64,000 nt of DNA from Pseudomonas paraversuta (GTDB taxonomy: Bacteria; Pseudomonadota; Gammaproteobacteria; Pseudomonadales; Pseudomonadaceae): positions 124,001-188,000 of the forward strand of contig NZ_CAJFCL010000002.1 of NCBI RefSeq assembly GCF_904063065.1. The letters run 5' to 3'. The stretch's first letter is position 1, and every line of letters starts with the position of its first letter. A model generated the notes under the pieces. It was given only the letters and a program-made list of their open reading frames with translations, did not search any database and was not told the DNA's origin. Positions 55,716 to 63,945 of the stretch are shown here, one piece after another. The position numbers and the translations under genes are program-made.

Positions 55716-56084
55716 ATGTATAAGTCACGGCTATCCGCCCTGCTCGTCAGTTTGTTTTTCACTAAATTTGCTATGGCTGCCAATACGATAGAGGCCAGCA
55801 AGGCACCTTTCCATGCTGGTGAAACATTGTTAGTCTGCGGGCAAGCAGTCGAGGTTAAAAAACTAACTAATCGTACCGTTATCAACTTTGACAAACCCTA
55901 TCCAAACCAGCCGTTGGCCGTGATAATTTGGAGTTCTGACACAGCAGGTTTTGAAAAAAAGTTTGGCAGCCTCGCGGGGCTTGAAGGGGGGAGAGTTTGT
56001 GCCTATGGTGAGATTGTAGATTACAAGGGAAGTCTGCAAGTTGTTGTGAAAAAAGACAGCTACTTAAGATTGATGAAAAATTAA
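55716..56084 (+). CDS. Secreted OB-like protein, paralogue of the upstream C-terminal domain
   Basis: A 122-residue protein with a signal peptide (residues 1-21, ending AMA). Residues 25-120 parallel the C-terminal domain of the upstream protein: TLLVCGQAVEV...INFDKPYPN...AVIIW...GGRVCAYGEIVDYKGSLQVV against TTLCGRIVQI...LNFDKAYPN...AVIW...RTVCIEGEISSYRGKPQI. Cys41 and Cys95 match Cys300 and Cys350, suggesting a disulfide in the periplasm. The ATG at 55716 follows AGTAGGTAA, 7 bp after the upstream stop, so the two are co-transcribed. It may bind nucleic acid, or bind its partner; neither is shown. Confidence 0.75.
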   Translation: MYKSRLSALLVSLFFTKFAMAANTIEASKAPFHAGETLLVCGQAVEVKKLTNRTVINFDKPYPNQPLAVIIWSSDTAGFEKKFGSLAGLEGGRVCAYGEIVDYKGSLQVVVKKDSYLRLMKN

Positions 56085-56458
56085 AATATATTGATTTATG
56101 CTTTTTTCGTGATCGCGTCTCACTTTGGGTAAGCTTCTCGGGCCGCTGTATTGCTCCAGAGGGACTGCCTACGATTAGGCGCATTTTTGCGCTCCGAATG
56201 GCTAAGCGTTCGCTCTGATCATTGACCTTCTTGTTTTTCCGCCGGAAGGCTATGGTGAGGCGCTCTGGTTTTTCATACGCCGCGACCGTCCACTTCTGGC
56301 CGTTTTCTGCCCCCCTTACAGATCGCATCTGATCCTGAGTTTTTAAAACGCTTTCTCGAGCACTTGCTAAGATTTCTGAAGGGCGCATGAGGATAGCGTC
56401 ACCCCTACCAAAACCCGGAAAGCCTGTGTATCACCCGAATAGTTTCAGGAGAGAGCTT
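56085..56458. other. 374-bp region without a firm gene
   Basis: A minus-strand open frame (56388 down to 55882) reads MRPSEILASARESVLKTQDQ at its start, but it overlaps the secreted OB gene antiparallel by 200 bp and has no recognised domain. It could be the remnant of a gene. The rest is AT-rich. Confidence 0.3.
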
Positions 56459-56752
56459 ATGAGTGCTACGGATGTATCTGAGGGGCAAGTAGTACAAGGC
56501 TACATAACCTTTGTTGGGAGTGCCGCATCCTGGACCGGACCGCAGTTCATAAGCTTCAGCTATAGCGTCAATGGGCAGCGATTTCACAAGTCTCTCGGCG
56601 AAACTGTTGACGCCTGGTCAACTGCCACCATTCGTAAAGCCTCATACGGCCTGAAGGTGGAGATCCAGTGTCTGTATGGTGCTCTCTCACCGATCCGGAA
56701 GTGTGTTGTATCGGCGAAAAGCCAGTCGAGAAACCAGCAATTGTGCGTTTAA
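56459..56752 (+). CDS. Hypothetical small protein
   Basis: A 97-residue ORF. The ATG at 56459 has a good AGGAGAG site 6-12 bp upstream. It contains a repeated aromatic pattern (GYITFVGSAASWTGPQFISF, SYSVNGQRFHKSLGET) suggestive of beta strands and no membrane helix. I do not recognise it. It lies in the mobile region. Confidence 0.5.
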   Translation: MSATDVSEGQVVQGYITFVGSAASWTGPQFISFSYSVNGQRFHKSLGETVDAWSTATIRKASYGLKVEIQCLYGALSPIRKCVVSAKSQSRNQQLCV

Positions 56753-56936
56753 TAGAGGCTCTGGGTTCGATAGGGGGTATCTGAAATTGATCCACGTCTT
56801 ACAGAGTTTGAGTTCTGCGTTTTCCATACCGGGACATTCGCAGCTTTGCGGACGATTCGAAGCCCTGTTCTTGCCGCGGAGTGATTGTTTCTGGTTAACA
56901 GCTGGACTGATGTGACTACTGAGAGGGTAGGTATTG

Positions 56937-57146
56937 ATGAAGAGGGCAATCCTGGGAATGACCGCGGCTGGCGAGCCGTTGATCTTAGAGGCCTTAGAAG
57001 CCCTGCGTCTTTATAGTGAGGCTAAAACTTCAGGATGCCCAAAAGAAGAAATTGATCGCCTGCAAATATTGGCTGAGTCGCTAGTCCATGCAGTAACCGA
57101 TTATCAGCTTTTAGCAGTTGGTGCAGACTCCATCAAGCATCACTAG
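56937..57146 (+). CDS. Hypothetical small helical protein
   Basis: A 69-residue, probably all-helical protein (ALEALRLYSEAKTSGCPKEE, then ILAESLVHAVTDYQLL). The ATG at 56937 follows GAGAGGGTAGG. I believe similar ORFs occur in Pseudomonas prophage-like regions, but I cannot verify this. A convergent small ORF follows at 57204. Confidence 0.6.
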   Translation: MKRAILGMTAAGEPLILEALEALRLYSEAKTSGCPKEEIDRLQILAESLVHAVTDYQLLAVGADSIKHH

Positions 57147-57203
57147 AACTATTTTCTAGTGATTTACTCTAGGTAAATGCATCTCCGGATCAGTTACGCT
57201 TGT

Positions 57204-57413
57204 TCATTCAGGTGGCATGAGCGTTTTTAGTGAAGCGTTGATGAACTCTTCATTCTGGGTAATTACATTTAGCGCGCCACGAACATTGCCTCCTACCTCA
57301 GATGAGCCTGGCAGCTCAATCCATAGCGTTAGCTCCATTAAGGCAGCTTCAAGGGCAAGCTGATTTTCATTGAGTTTGTAAAGGAGGGCGGGAATTAGGT
57401 CTGGGTTAGTCAT
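57204..57413 (-). CDS. Hypothetical small protein, convergent with 56937
   Basis: A 69-residue protein (MTNPDLIPALLYKLNENQLA start) predicted helical and acidic. The minus-strand start at 57413 has an AGAGGATC site. Convergent with the small ORF at 56937, 57 bp apart. Not recognised. The 205-bp gap 57414-57618 has no gene. Confidence 0.55.
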   Translation of the reverse strand: MTNPDLIPALLYKLNENQLALEAALMELTLWIELPGSSEVGGNVRGALNVITQNEEFINASLKTLMPPE

Positions 57414-57618
57414 ATGTGATCCTCTGTGAGGAAAACTTTAGCCGATGATGTGGGGGCGTGAGTGTTTGACGATTGGTAGGATGCCGGGGGAGGGGTGCAA
57501 AATCAGTTCCGCACCTCAAAACGAAACCCTTTATATGCTTGACGTTCAGGGGCAAAAATATGGAGCGCTTGCGGAATCCAATTCGTCGTAAGCTTCAGAT
57601 TTGTAAGGAAAAAATAGT

Positions 57619-58034
57619 GGATTGCAAATCCGCCCACGCCGGTTCGATTCCGGCTTCGGCCTCCACATTCGAAAGCCCCGCAGATCTTGGTCTGCGGGGT
57701 TTTTTATTGGCCGCAGGAAAGTGAAGTGTTGCATAACTACTTCACTTTGCGGGCTTGGCGACTGCTCCGATACGCCGGCAAACCCGTTCCGTAATCCCTT
57801 CTTTTGAGTGCCCAAGAAGCGCGCTCGCCTCCGAAATATCTGCAACTCCCGACGCAGCCTTTGGCCTCATATCACGAAACTGCGCAGTACGAGTGAGGGC
57901 TGAAGAAGTTTACCGAGCCCTGACCAATGAGCAAACCAAACAAGCACGCCTGCGTGATCGCCTTGCTACTGCTGACCTGCGGCTGTCAGTCCTGCTCGAC
58001 GCCATCGGCTCAAATGGTAGTGGAGGAGTGCAAG
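57619..58034. repeat. 416-bp direct repeat, copy 2 (attachment-site duplicate)
   Basis: Copy of 51709-52124 shifted by 5910 bp. It carries the last 47 nt of tRNA-Cys (not a full tRNA), the terminator, the integrase C-terminus and the Rz remnant. Identity ends at GTGCAAG on the right and in the anticodon stem on the left. The partial tRNA marks a former attachment junction. Confidence 0.92.
57742..57895 (-). pseudogene. Integrase C-terminal remnant, copy 2 (catalytic Tyr lost)
   Basis: The minus-strand reading is RTAQFRDMRPKAAS then SALLGHSKEGITERVCRRIG and AVAKPAK. This copy keeps LGH (LGN in copy 1) but has the active-site Tyr changed to Cys (TAC to TGC). The gene body is missing as in copy 1. 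Confidence 0.75.
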
Positions 58035-58132
58035 CCACCACCGGCGCCGGCGGCGTTATGGAAGTCAGCAAGCGGCCAATAGCTGGCCCGCAAATGTATT
58101 CACAGCGGCCTTTCAGAAGCAGCTGGGAGTGA
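57887..58132 (+). pseudogene. Rz-type i-spanin remnant, copy 2, truncated
   Basis: The frame reads VRVRAEEVYRALTNEQTKQA, ARLRDRLATADLRLSVLLDA and GGVQATTGAGGV, then leaves the family sequence after about 58057 and stops at 58132. It thus keeps the stretch deleted in copy 1 but lacks the C-terminal end found there. The 184 bp to the next gene (58133-58316) shows no gene. Confidence 0.65.
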
Positions 58133-58316
58133 AGTCCATGCAATTACGTAAAAGGTCCAACCGGCACTGTGCTGAGTCAGTCCGAGGCCGGTTAGTTCCT
58201 TCCTGTGTTTGCGGCCTGGGGCACAGGAATAGTGCACAAGGCTTCTGTGTGCATGGTCCGAAAACTGGAGACTCAAATCAGCAGATGGGGTTCCAGGTCC
58301 AACCCAATTGAACGGC

Positions 58317-59633
58317 TCATTGCTTAACTTGGTAGTAGCGGGCAGGGATCCCCCAGATCACCAGTACAGTGGCCAGTACACAGACGGCACTGAGCATGTA
58401 CAGGGCAGGCGTTGCACTACCCGTCAGGTCTTTGATCCGCCCTACCATGAAGGGGGCGATAATTCCGCCCAATTGGCCCAATGAGTTGATCAAGGCGATC
58501 CCGGCTGCGGCCGCCAGCCCGGTGAGAAAACGCGGTGGAATGGTCCAGAAAATCGGCATCCAGGCAATGATCCCGGTGAGAATCATGCTCATCCCAGCCA
58601 TCAGGGGCAACAGCTGACCAGGAAACCAAGCGCAGAGTAAATAACCCCCAGCAGTCAATGACGCGCAACCGGCCATATGCCAGCGACGTTCGCCACGTTT
58701 GTCCGAGCTGCTGCCAATCAGCAGGTTTCCTACCGCCGCGATCAGATACGGGATCATAGTCAACAAGCCAATATCGAAGGTATCCGCCACCCCGGCGCTT
58801 TTGATCAATTGCGGCATCCAGAACAATAAGCCGGTCAAGGCCATGACCAGGCAAAGGTAAATGGCCGACATCACGTAGGTGACCGGGTGCTTCCAGATAT
58901 CCGAAAAGCGGCTGGAGGAATCAGGTTTGGGCTCGCTCGCCATACGCTCAAGCAGCACGCGCTTTTCGTCTGCCGTTAGCCACGACGCATCTTCGATCTT
59001 GTCACTCAACAGCCACAGCACCACAACGCCCAGTACTATCGAAGGCAAACCTTCAAGCAGGAACAGCCACTTCCACCCTGCCATGCCATACATCCCGTCG
59101 AAATGCCCCAGAATGAAGCCCGCCAAGGGGCCTCCGACGATTCCGCACAGGCAGATCGAGCTCTTGAAATAGGCATTGACCCGACCCCGGCGATTACCTG
59201 GATACCACTGGGTAAAGTAGTACAGTACGCCCGGCACAAACCCTGCTTCCATTACACCAATAAGAAAACGCAGGGTATAGAACCAGAACTCGTCGCTCAC
59301 AAACATCATGCACGCCGAGGCAATGCCCCAACTCATCATGATCCTCGCAATCCAGACCCGGGCACCGATCTTGTGAAGCAGAATATTGCTCGGTACTTCA
59401 AACAGAAAGTAGCCGACAAAAAACAGGCTCGCGCCAAGACCATAAACGGTGTCGCTGAATCCCAAATCACTTTGCATCTGTAATTTGGCGAAGCTGATAT
59501 TGACGCGATCCAGGTAAGCAAACAGGAAACAAATAATAAACAGCGGTATGATCCGCCAGTTGACTTTGCGGTATAGGACATCGTCCAGCAATTCGACCCG
59601 CGATTGCGCGGTCGAGAGGGTTTCAGCAGTCAT
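58317..59633 (-). CDS. MFS permease, anion:cation symporter (ACS) type
   Basis: A 438-residue, twelve-helix major-facilitator permease of the phthalate/tartrate/glucarate (ACS) type. The family start (RKVNWRIIPLFIICFLFAYL then DRVNISFAKLQM) and the loop RYLIGVMEAGF-like RFLIGVMEAGFVPGVLYYFT are clear, with NRRGRVNAYF after helix 4. The ATG at 59633 follows AATAGGTGCACC and is preferred over the frame's start at 59693. Substrate is an organic anion, not predictable. It lies just beyond the prophage remnant with an accessory look. Confidence 0.9.
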   Translation of the reverse strand: MTAETLSTAQSRVELLDDVLYRKVNWRIIPLFIICFLFAYLDRVNISFAKLQMQSDLGFSDTVYGLGASLFFVGYFLFEVPSNILLHKIGARVWIARIMMSWGIASACMMFVSDEFWFYTLRFLIGVMEAGFVPGVLYYFTQWYPGNRRGRVNAYFKSSICLCGIVGGPLAGFILGHFDGMYGMAGWKWLFLLEGLPSIVLGVVVLWLLSDKIEDASWLTADEKRVLLERMASEPKPDSSSRFSDIWKHPVTYVMSAIYLCLVMALTGLLFWMPQLIKSAGVADTFDIGLLTMIPYLIAAVGNLLIGSSSDKRGERRWHMAGCASLTAGGYLLCAWFPGQLLPLMAGMSMILTGIIAWMPIFWTIPPRFLTGLAAAAGIALINSLGQLGGIIAPFMVGRIKDLTGSATPALYMLSAVCVLATVLVIWGIPARYYQVKQ

Positions 59634-60300
59634 GGTGCACCTATTGGTTATTGTTTTTAAGGTGTTGCACAGAGCATGAGAGTGCCACTGCACCTGCCTT
59701 TACGCGCAAAGCGACAGGTGCCCTTGTAGAACCATCCGAATGATCGCCGGCCTTGTCTGCCTTCGTGCGACCACCTTTAAGCCCCCACTGAAAAATCTTA
59801 GGGTTGTGGGTCAGGACCGCCTGATCGTCTACTTTCTGCTGGTGAATTTCGTCTCGGCTGGCAGCGCTATCCAAGTAACCCGAACTTTGCCCGATTGTTT
59901 TTGTAGGCGGTTCTTCAGAAACCGCGTGGGCGTTACTGTATTTTTTCCAAAGGCTGCTGCCTAATGACACTTGCTGATTGAGTGATAACTTTTAGTCATC
60001 CCCGATGCTGCCATCCTGGATAACCATAATGTTTGGACAAGTAGGAGTCCTGTTACAAGGGGAGGGTGGTGTCGACCTGTCTTGTAGTCCGGTCAGGCTG
60101 CTTTCGGCCGATCCTGTTGTAAAGTCGGCCTTGGGTTCCACGGCAGAGGCGTATGCAATCCGAGATTGAAATCCTTACTTTTGACTGAGGCTCTCAGCCT
60201 CAGCTTTCTCGTCGCCGCGTGCAGAAACGGAGTTTTCACCGGTCGATTTCCGGGCATTTTCAACACTATCGGCCATGAGCAGGCAGCGCGAACGCTGATG
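59634..60300. other. 667-bp gene-free region
   Basis: No supported CDS. The stretch AGTGATAACTTTTAGTCATC (59979-59998) resembles LysR-type regulated promoters, and CTGAGGCTCTCAGCCTCAG (about 60185-60203) is a hairpin near the 3' end of the ProC-like gene. A former regulator gene may have been lost here. Confidence 0.5.
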
Positions 60301-61068
60301 CTAAGCGTCCTTTTTCAGGCGCGCGAACACCTCATCACATGCCTCTCTCCAAGCCAGCATTGCGCCATTCTTTCGAAGCTTTTCTAACCCGGCGTAAGTG
60401 TAGGTACCAGGTGTTGCGATACTACCGCCCAGAACTTCCAGGCTGACGTCAGGTTGGTGCCGTGCACTGGACAGACAATCCTGCATATTGCCCATCACCA
60501 ACTGTGCTGCCTGTTCATGGGAGAGGCCCTTCCCGGTAAACCACTCCTGAAGATCACCGAGGAAGAAATAAAACCAGCCGTTCATGCACGCCGCAACGGT
60601 GGCGAGCTCAAATGCGTCCTCCTGGTCGATCACGACCAATGATCCAAGGGCGCCGAGCAAGCTCTCATGAGGCTGGCCGCCTGGGGTCAAGACAACAGTT
60701 GATTGGTTGATCTGAGCGGCATAGGACAGCATCGCCCGTACGTGCCGAGCTTTGGGAAAGCTTTGTTCCAGCTCGCTGATACTCATACCCGCTACGAGTG
60801 AAACCAGCGTCTGTTCGGGCTTGAGTCGTACCTCATTGGCAAGTTGCTCAACAGCATCGGGTCGCACGCCCAGAAATAGCAGGTCGCTGTCATCGACCAC
60901 ACCCTGGTTGTTCTGCGCAATCTCACAGGCCCAGAGCCTGCATAGCTCTCGGGCACGATCATTATTGCGCGGTGAAAGCAAAACCCTCCCGGAAAACCCG
61001 CTTCGGCGCAAGCCAATAACGATCTTCTCCGTCAGTTCGCCAACACCCAGAATTCCAATGTTCAGCAC
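60301..61068 (-). CDS. ProC-like (pyrroline-5-carboxylate reductase family) oxidoreductase
   Basis: A 255-residue NAD(P)-binding protein of the ProC family. The N-terminal dinucleotide fold reads VLNIGILGVGELTEKIVIGL, a divergent form of the GxGxMA motif. The middle strand is LVSLVAGMSISELEQSFP, and the dimerisation domain includes GGSIATPGTYTYAGLEKLRK, the P5CR C-terminal signature region (usually TSPGGTT). I chose the GTG at 61068 because GGAGAAGG lies 6 bp upstream; a TTG at 61092 is the alternative. Not the housekeeping ProC by sequence; possibly a ketimine or pyrroline reductase linked to a catabolic substrate imported by the adjacent MFS permease. Confidence 0.8.
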   Translation of the reverse strand: MLNIGILGVGELTEKIVIGLRRSGFSGRVLLSPRNNDRARELCRLWACEIAQNNQGVVDDSDLLFLGVRPDAVEQLANEVRLKPEQTLVSLVAGMSISELEQSFPKARHVRAMLSYAAQINQSTVVLTPGGQPHESLLGALGSLVVIDQEDAFELATVAACMNGWFYFFLGDLQEWFTGKGLSHEQAAQLVMGNMQDCLSSARHQPDVSLEVLGGSIATPGTYTYAGLEKLRKNGAMLAWREACDEVFARLKKDA

Positions 61069-61213
61069 GCTACCTTCTCCTGTGTTGAGCAAATAGAGAG
61101 TGTCTCACGATAACTGGGTGGCAGCCTGCCCCGGAGGGCCAGTCGACCCAAAGCCTTCATCTCTGGCCAATCATGAAACGCTGCCCAGAGCACCTGGACA
61201 TCTTCAGCCCTCT

Positions 61214-61294
61214 GCCGCTGACCTCGTACTCAAGCAAAATTACAGCTTCACCCAAGCCAGTCGCTCACTCGGCATGGGCGAGTCGTCTCTGCGG
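61214..61294 (+). pseudogene. IS3-family orfA transposase fragment
   Basis: Twenty-seven residues, AADLVLKQNYSFTQASRSLG followed by MGESSLR, match the helix-turn-helix of IS3-type OrfA (usual form E-A-A..LGVGESALRRW). Frame and sequence degrade on both sides. The rest of the 725-bp gap 61069-61793 has no supported gene but should contain the promoter of the YkvI-type transporter. Confidence 0.6.
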
Positions 61295-61793
61295 GGAGCG
61301 GATCCGGGCTTGTCGGCATTACTGGGTTGCACTCGCGCAGTCGCAGCGATCGCATGCTTAACCCCGCCTGCGACAACGGTATTCAAGGTCTGATCCAGAA
61401 CAGGTACACGCGGTGCCTGACCGGCCCTTTCGCCTGCGGGCGCCAAGTCTCTGGCCGCGCATTCTGTGGTCGTGCGCTAAGTCCTTGATTTATAAATCAC
61501 TACTTGTTTCTGAATGTTTCAGGTGGTTGTGCGGTCATTATCGCCATGTTTGAGAGATTAGTGGTGCCAAACGGATTTTTACCGAGTTTTATCACTGGAT
61601 ATAACGGCTTATATGGTGAAAAAAGCTGCCTGACAGTTCTTATACTGCGGGCGGCGTCCGTACACCCGGGCAGCACAACAAATCGCACTGATTTGCGCTG
61701 CTGCCCAGAGCGAGTCGTTCCATGGAAAGAAGAGGCCGGCACTGCATCTCTATTTCCATGCATCTAATAAGTCTAAGAATGAGAAATAGTTTA

Positions 61794-62882
61794 ATGAATA
61801 AACAATCGATCCAGATTGCCCTTGCTTACATGTCCGTCGTGATTGGTGGTGGTTTTGCCTCCGGGCAGGAGGTACTCCAGTTTTTCACCGGCTATGGGCT
61901 TATAGGTATTGTCGGCACTCTGGTAAGCGGTCTGATGTTTGCCTTCCTCGGCATGCAGATCGCTCGAATGAGCTCGAAGATGCAGGCGAGCTCGCACAAG
62001 GAGGTTCTCTACATTCTGTTCGGTGCGCGCATCGGCCTGGTCGTCGATGTGGTGCTGTCCTTCTTCCTGTACGGCGTCGGTGTAGTGATGCTGGCCGGCA
62101 GCGGTTCGATCTTTGCCCAGCAGTACGATCTGCCGCCCTTGTTCGGTGGCGTATTGATGACGGTATTGGTGATCGCCACGTTGTGCATGAACGTGAAGCG
62201 AATCATCGACCTGATCAGCGCGGTAATGCCTTTCCTGTTGGCGATGGTGCTTATCATCACCACTTACTCGATCTTCAGTTACAACGCCCCGATCGAGACC
62301 CTCGACGCGGTTGCCCGTGAGAACAACGAAACAGTTTCTGGCAATTGGTTTGTGGGCGCCTTGCTGTACGCGTCTTTCAACATCGCCGTAGGCTTCCCGA
62401 TGCTGGCTGTCATTGGTGGCATGACCAAGCAACCCAAGGCTGCCGCACTGGGTGGCGTACTCGGTGGTCTCGGTCTGGGTGCGTTGATCCTGCTGTTGAA
62501 CATCGGCCTGTTTGCCAACATCAACCAGCTGGAAGGCATCGAAATGCCTTCCCTGGCACTGGCAGGGCGTATCTCGCCGATCCTTTCGGTGGTGATGTCG
62601 GTGGCACTGGTTTGCATGGTCTACAGCACGGCGGTGGGGATGTTCTTTGCATTCAGCGCCCGCTTCGCCAAGCCTGAAACCAGCCGCTTCAAGTTGATTA
62701 GCGCAGTCACGGTATGCATAGGCCTGGCCTTGAGCCTGGGTGGCTTCAGCAAGCTGGTAGGCACTGTTTACCCACTGTTGGGCTATGTCGGCTTCGCCCT
62801 GATTCTCGCTATTTGCTTCAACTGGCTACGCAGCCGCTCCATTGCCAAGGCGCAAAAAGCTGCGCTGGAAGCTGTTTCCTGA
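61794..62882 (+). CDS. YkvI-type (APC superfamily) membrane transporter
   Basis: A 362-residue membrane protein with about ten helices. The start IQIALAYMSVVIGGGFASGQ carries the GGGFASGQE motif characteristic of the YkvI family, distant relatives of the Na+-coupled amino acid transporters. The ATG at 61794 has a weak GAGAAA site. An Rho-independent terminator follows 65 bp after the stop. Substrate unknown. Confidence 0.82.
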   Translation: MNKQSIQIALAYMSVVIGGGFASGQEVLQFFTGYGLIGIVGTLVSGLMFAFLGMQIARMSSKMQASSHKEVLYILFGARIGLVVDVVLSFFLYGVGVVMLAGSGSIFAQQYDLPPLFGGVLMTVLVIATLCMNVKRIIDLISAVMPFLLAMVLIITTYSIFSYNAPIETLDAVARENNETVSGNWFVGALLYASFNIAVGFPMLAVIGGMTKQPKAAALGGVLGGLGLGALILLLNIGLFANINQLEGIEMPSLALAGRISPILSVVMSVALVCMVYSTAVGMFFAFSARFAKPETSRFKLISAVTVCIGLALSLGGFSKLVGTVYPLLGYVGFALILAICFNWLRSRSIAKAQKAALEAVS

Positions 62883-62946
62883 CCCTTGAACCTGTGGGCA
62901 ATCGTTCGCAGGCACGGCAGTAGATCCAGCGCTGACCCTTTGATTG

Positions 62947-62970
62947 AACCCCGCCTCGAGCGGGGTTTTT
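62947..62970 (+). terminator. Terminator after the YkvI-type gene
   Basis: Stem AACCCCGC / GCGGGGTT with loop CTCGA and a TTTTT tail. The remaining 198 bp to the next gene show nothing else. Confidence 0.93.
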
Positions 62971-63168
62971 AGTGCCTGGAGATTTCCAAAGGTCGACATC
63001 GCCATTTTTCCACCCTGCGAATGCCACGTCGAAGACCTGCAGGCGGCCGGGCACTGTATTTACTGCATTCGATGGAAATACTTAATGGTAGTAACGGCGA
63101 CCTGCCGGCGATGTGTCGTGTTGTGCTAAACCCTCAGAAAGAATTTGTCCGCCAATTCACTAAATGAA

Positions 63169-63945
63169 TCAAAGAACATTAAGTTGAAGTATTGTCGATC
63201 CACTATATGTTCCAGGCGGTTTACGTCCCTTGTAAGACGCCTTTATCCATACCGGGCTGGAACCTCGAACATCGAGTGTTGCAGAAGAGCCGCCGTCGGC
63301 GATACCCAGTACAACTGTACCCGCGCCTGTCAAATCTACTTCTCCCTGATTGGGGATCTGCAGGCTGACGGTAGTGTTTTCGCTGCACTCGATATAAGTG
63401 TAAGCCCCGCCTGCATTAACTTCAGTGGTTGTACCCCTTAAATATATGCTGGTCGCAGTTGCTGAGCATGTGACTGGCGGTGGTATGGGAGGGATCGTCG
63501 CGATATCGTATGAGAGCTGGAACCAACCATAGCTTCCGGGCTTCAAACAACGGAAGTCGAGAGATTCACGAGTTGTCACAGGTGCACTGACCCGATTTAT
63601 GGAAGCACCCACCAGGCTTTGAAGTGTGGCTCTTGCCTCTGCTTCAGTACGGCATATGAAATTAAGACGAGGGCAACCTGATGTGCCAGCCGTGTTGCAT
63701 TCAAAAAAAGCGTAGGGGCGCGAAAGTCTGAAGAACTGATAACCCGGCACGGGATTGTTACTATTAATATCCCTGATCTCACCACTCATGATGTCGATGG
63801 ATAAGATGGTTCCGGTACATAAACCTGCTCTCATTGGTTTTCCACACCCAGGCCCTGTTTCAGACACCCGAATGATAGCTGCCGTTGACTGTAGAGGGGC
63901 GAGCAGCAGCATGATTAATACGGCATTCAGGATTGGTAGATACAT
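63169..63945 (-). CDS. Secreted fimbrial / spore-coat-U-like protein
   Basis: A 258-residue exported protein with signal peptide (residues 1-23, ending STAA) and several cysteines (about 8 in the mature part), suggesting disulfides. The C-terminal 100 residues (VTCSATATSIYLRGTTTEVN ... GTYSGSTILQLNVL) look like an immunoglobulin-like fimbrial or SCPU domain, in which the final strand inserts into a partner subunit. That would fit a tip adhesin of a chaperone-usher system whose other genes would lie to the right, outside the window. An AAGGA site precedes the ATG at 63945. Assignment by fold pattern only. Confidence 0.6.
   Translation of the reverse strand: MYLPILNAVLIMLLLAPLQSTAAIIRVSETGPGCGKPMRAGLCTGTILSIDIMSGEIRDINSNNPVPGYQFFRLSRPYAFFECNTAGTSGCPRLNFICRTEAEARATLQSLVGASINRVSAPVTTRESLDFRCLKPGSYGWFQLSYDIATIPPIPPPVTCSATATSIYLRGTTTEVNAGGAYTYIECSENTTVSLQIPNQGEVDLTGAGTVVLGIADGGSSATLDVRGSSPVWIKASYKGRKPPGTYSGSTILQLNVL

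Noticed and set aside
55882-56388. 168-residue minus-strand ORF
   Set aside because: Overlaps the secreted OB-like gene antiparallel by 200 bp and has no recognised domain; mentioned only as a possible remnant.
57619-57665. Second tRNA-Cys gene
   Set aside because: Only the 3' 47 nt are present; acceptor 5' strand and D arm are missing, so it is an attachment-site duplicate.
57473-57724. 83-residue ORF across the second tRNA fragment
   Set aside because: It reads through the tRNA fragment and terminator; no ribosome site or family.
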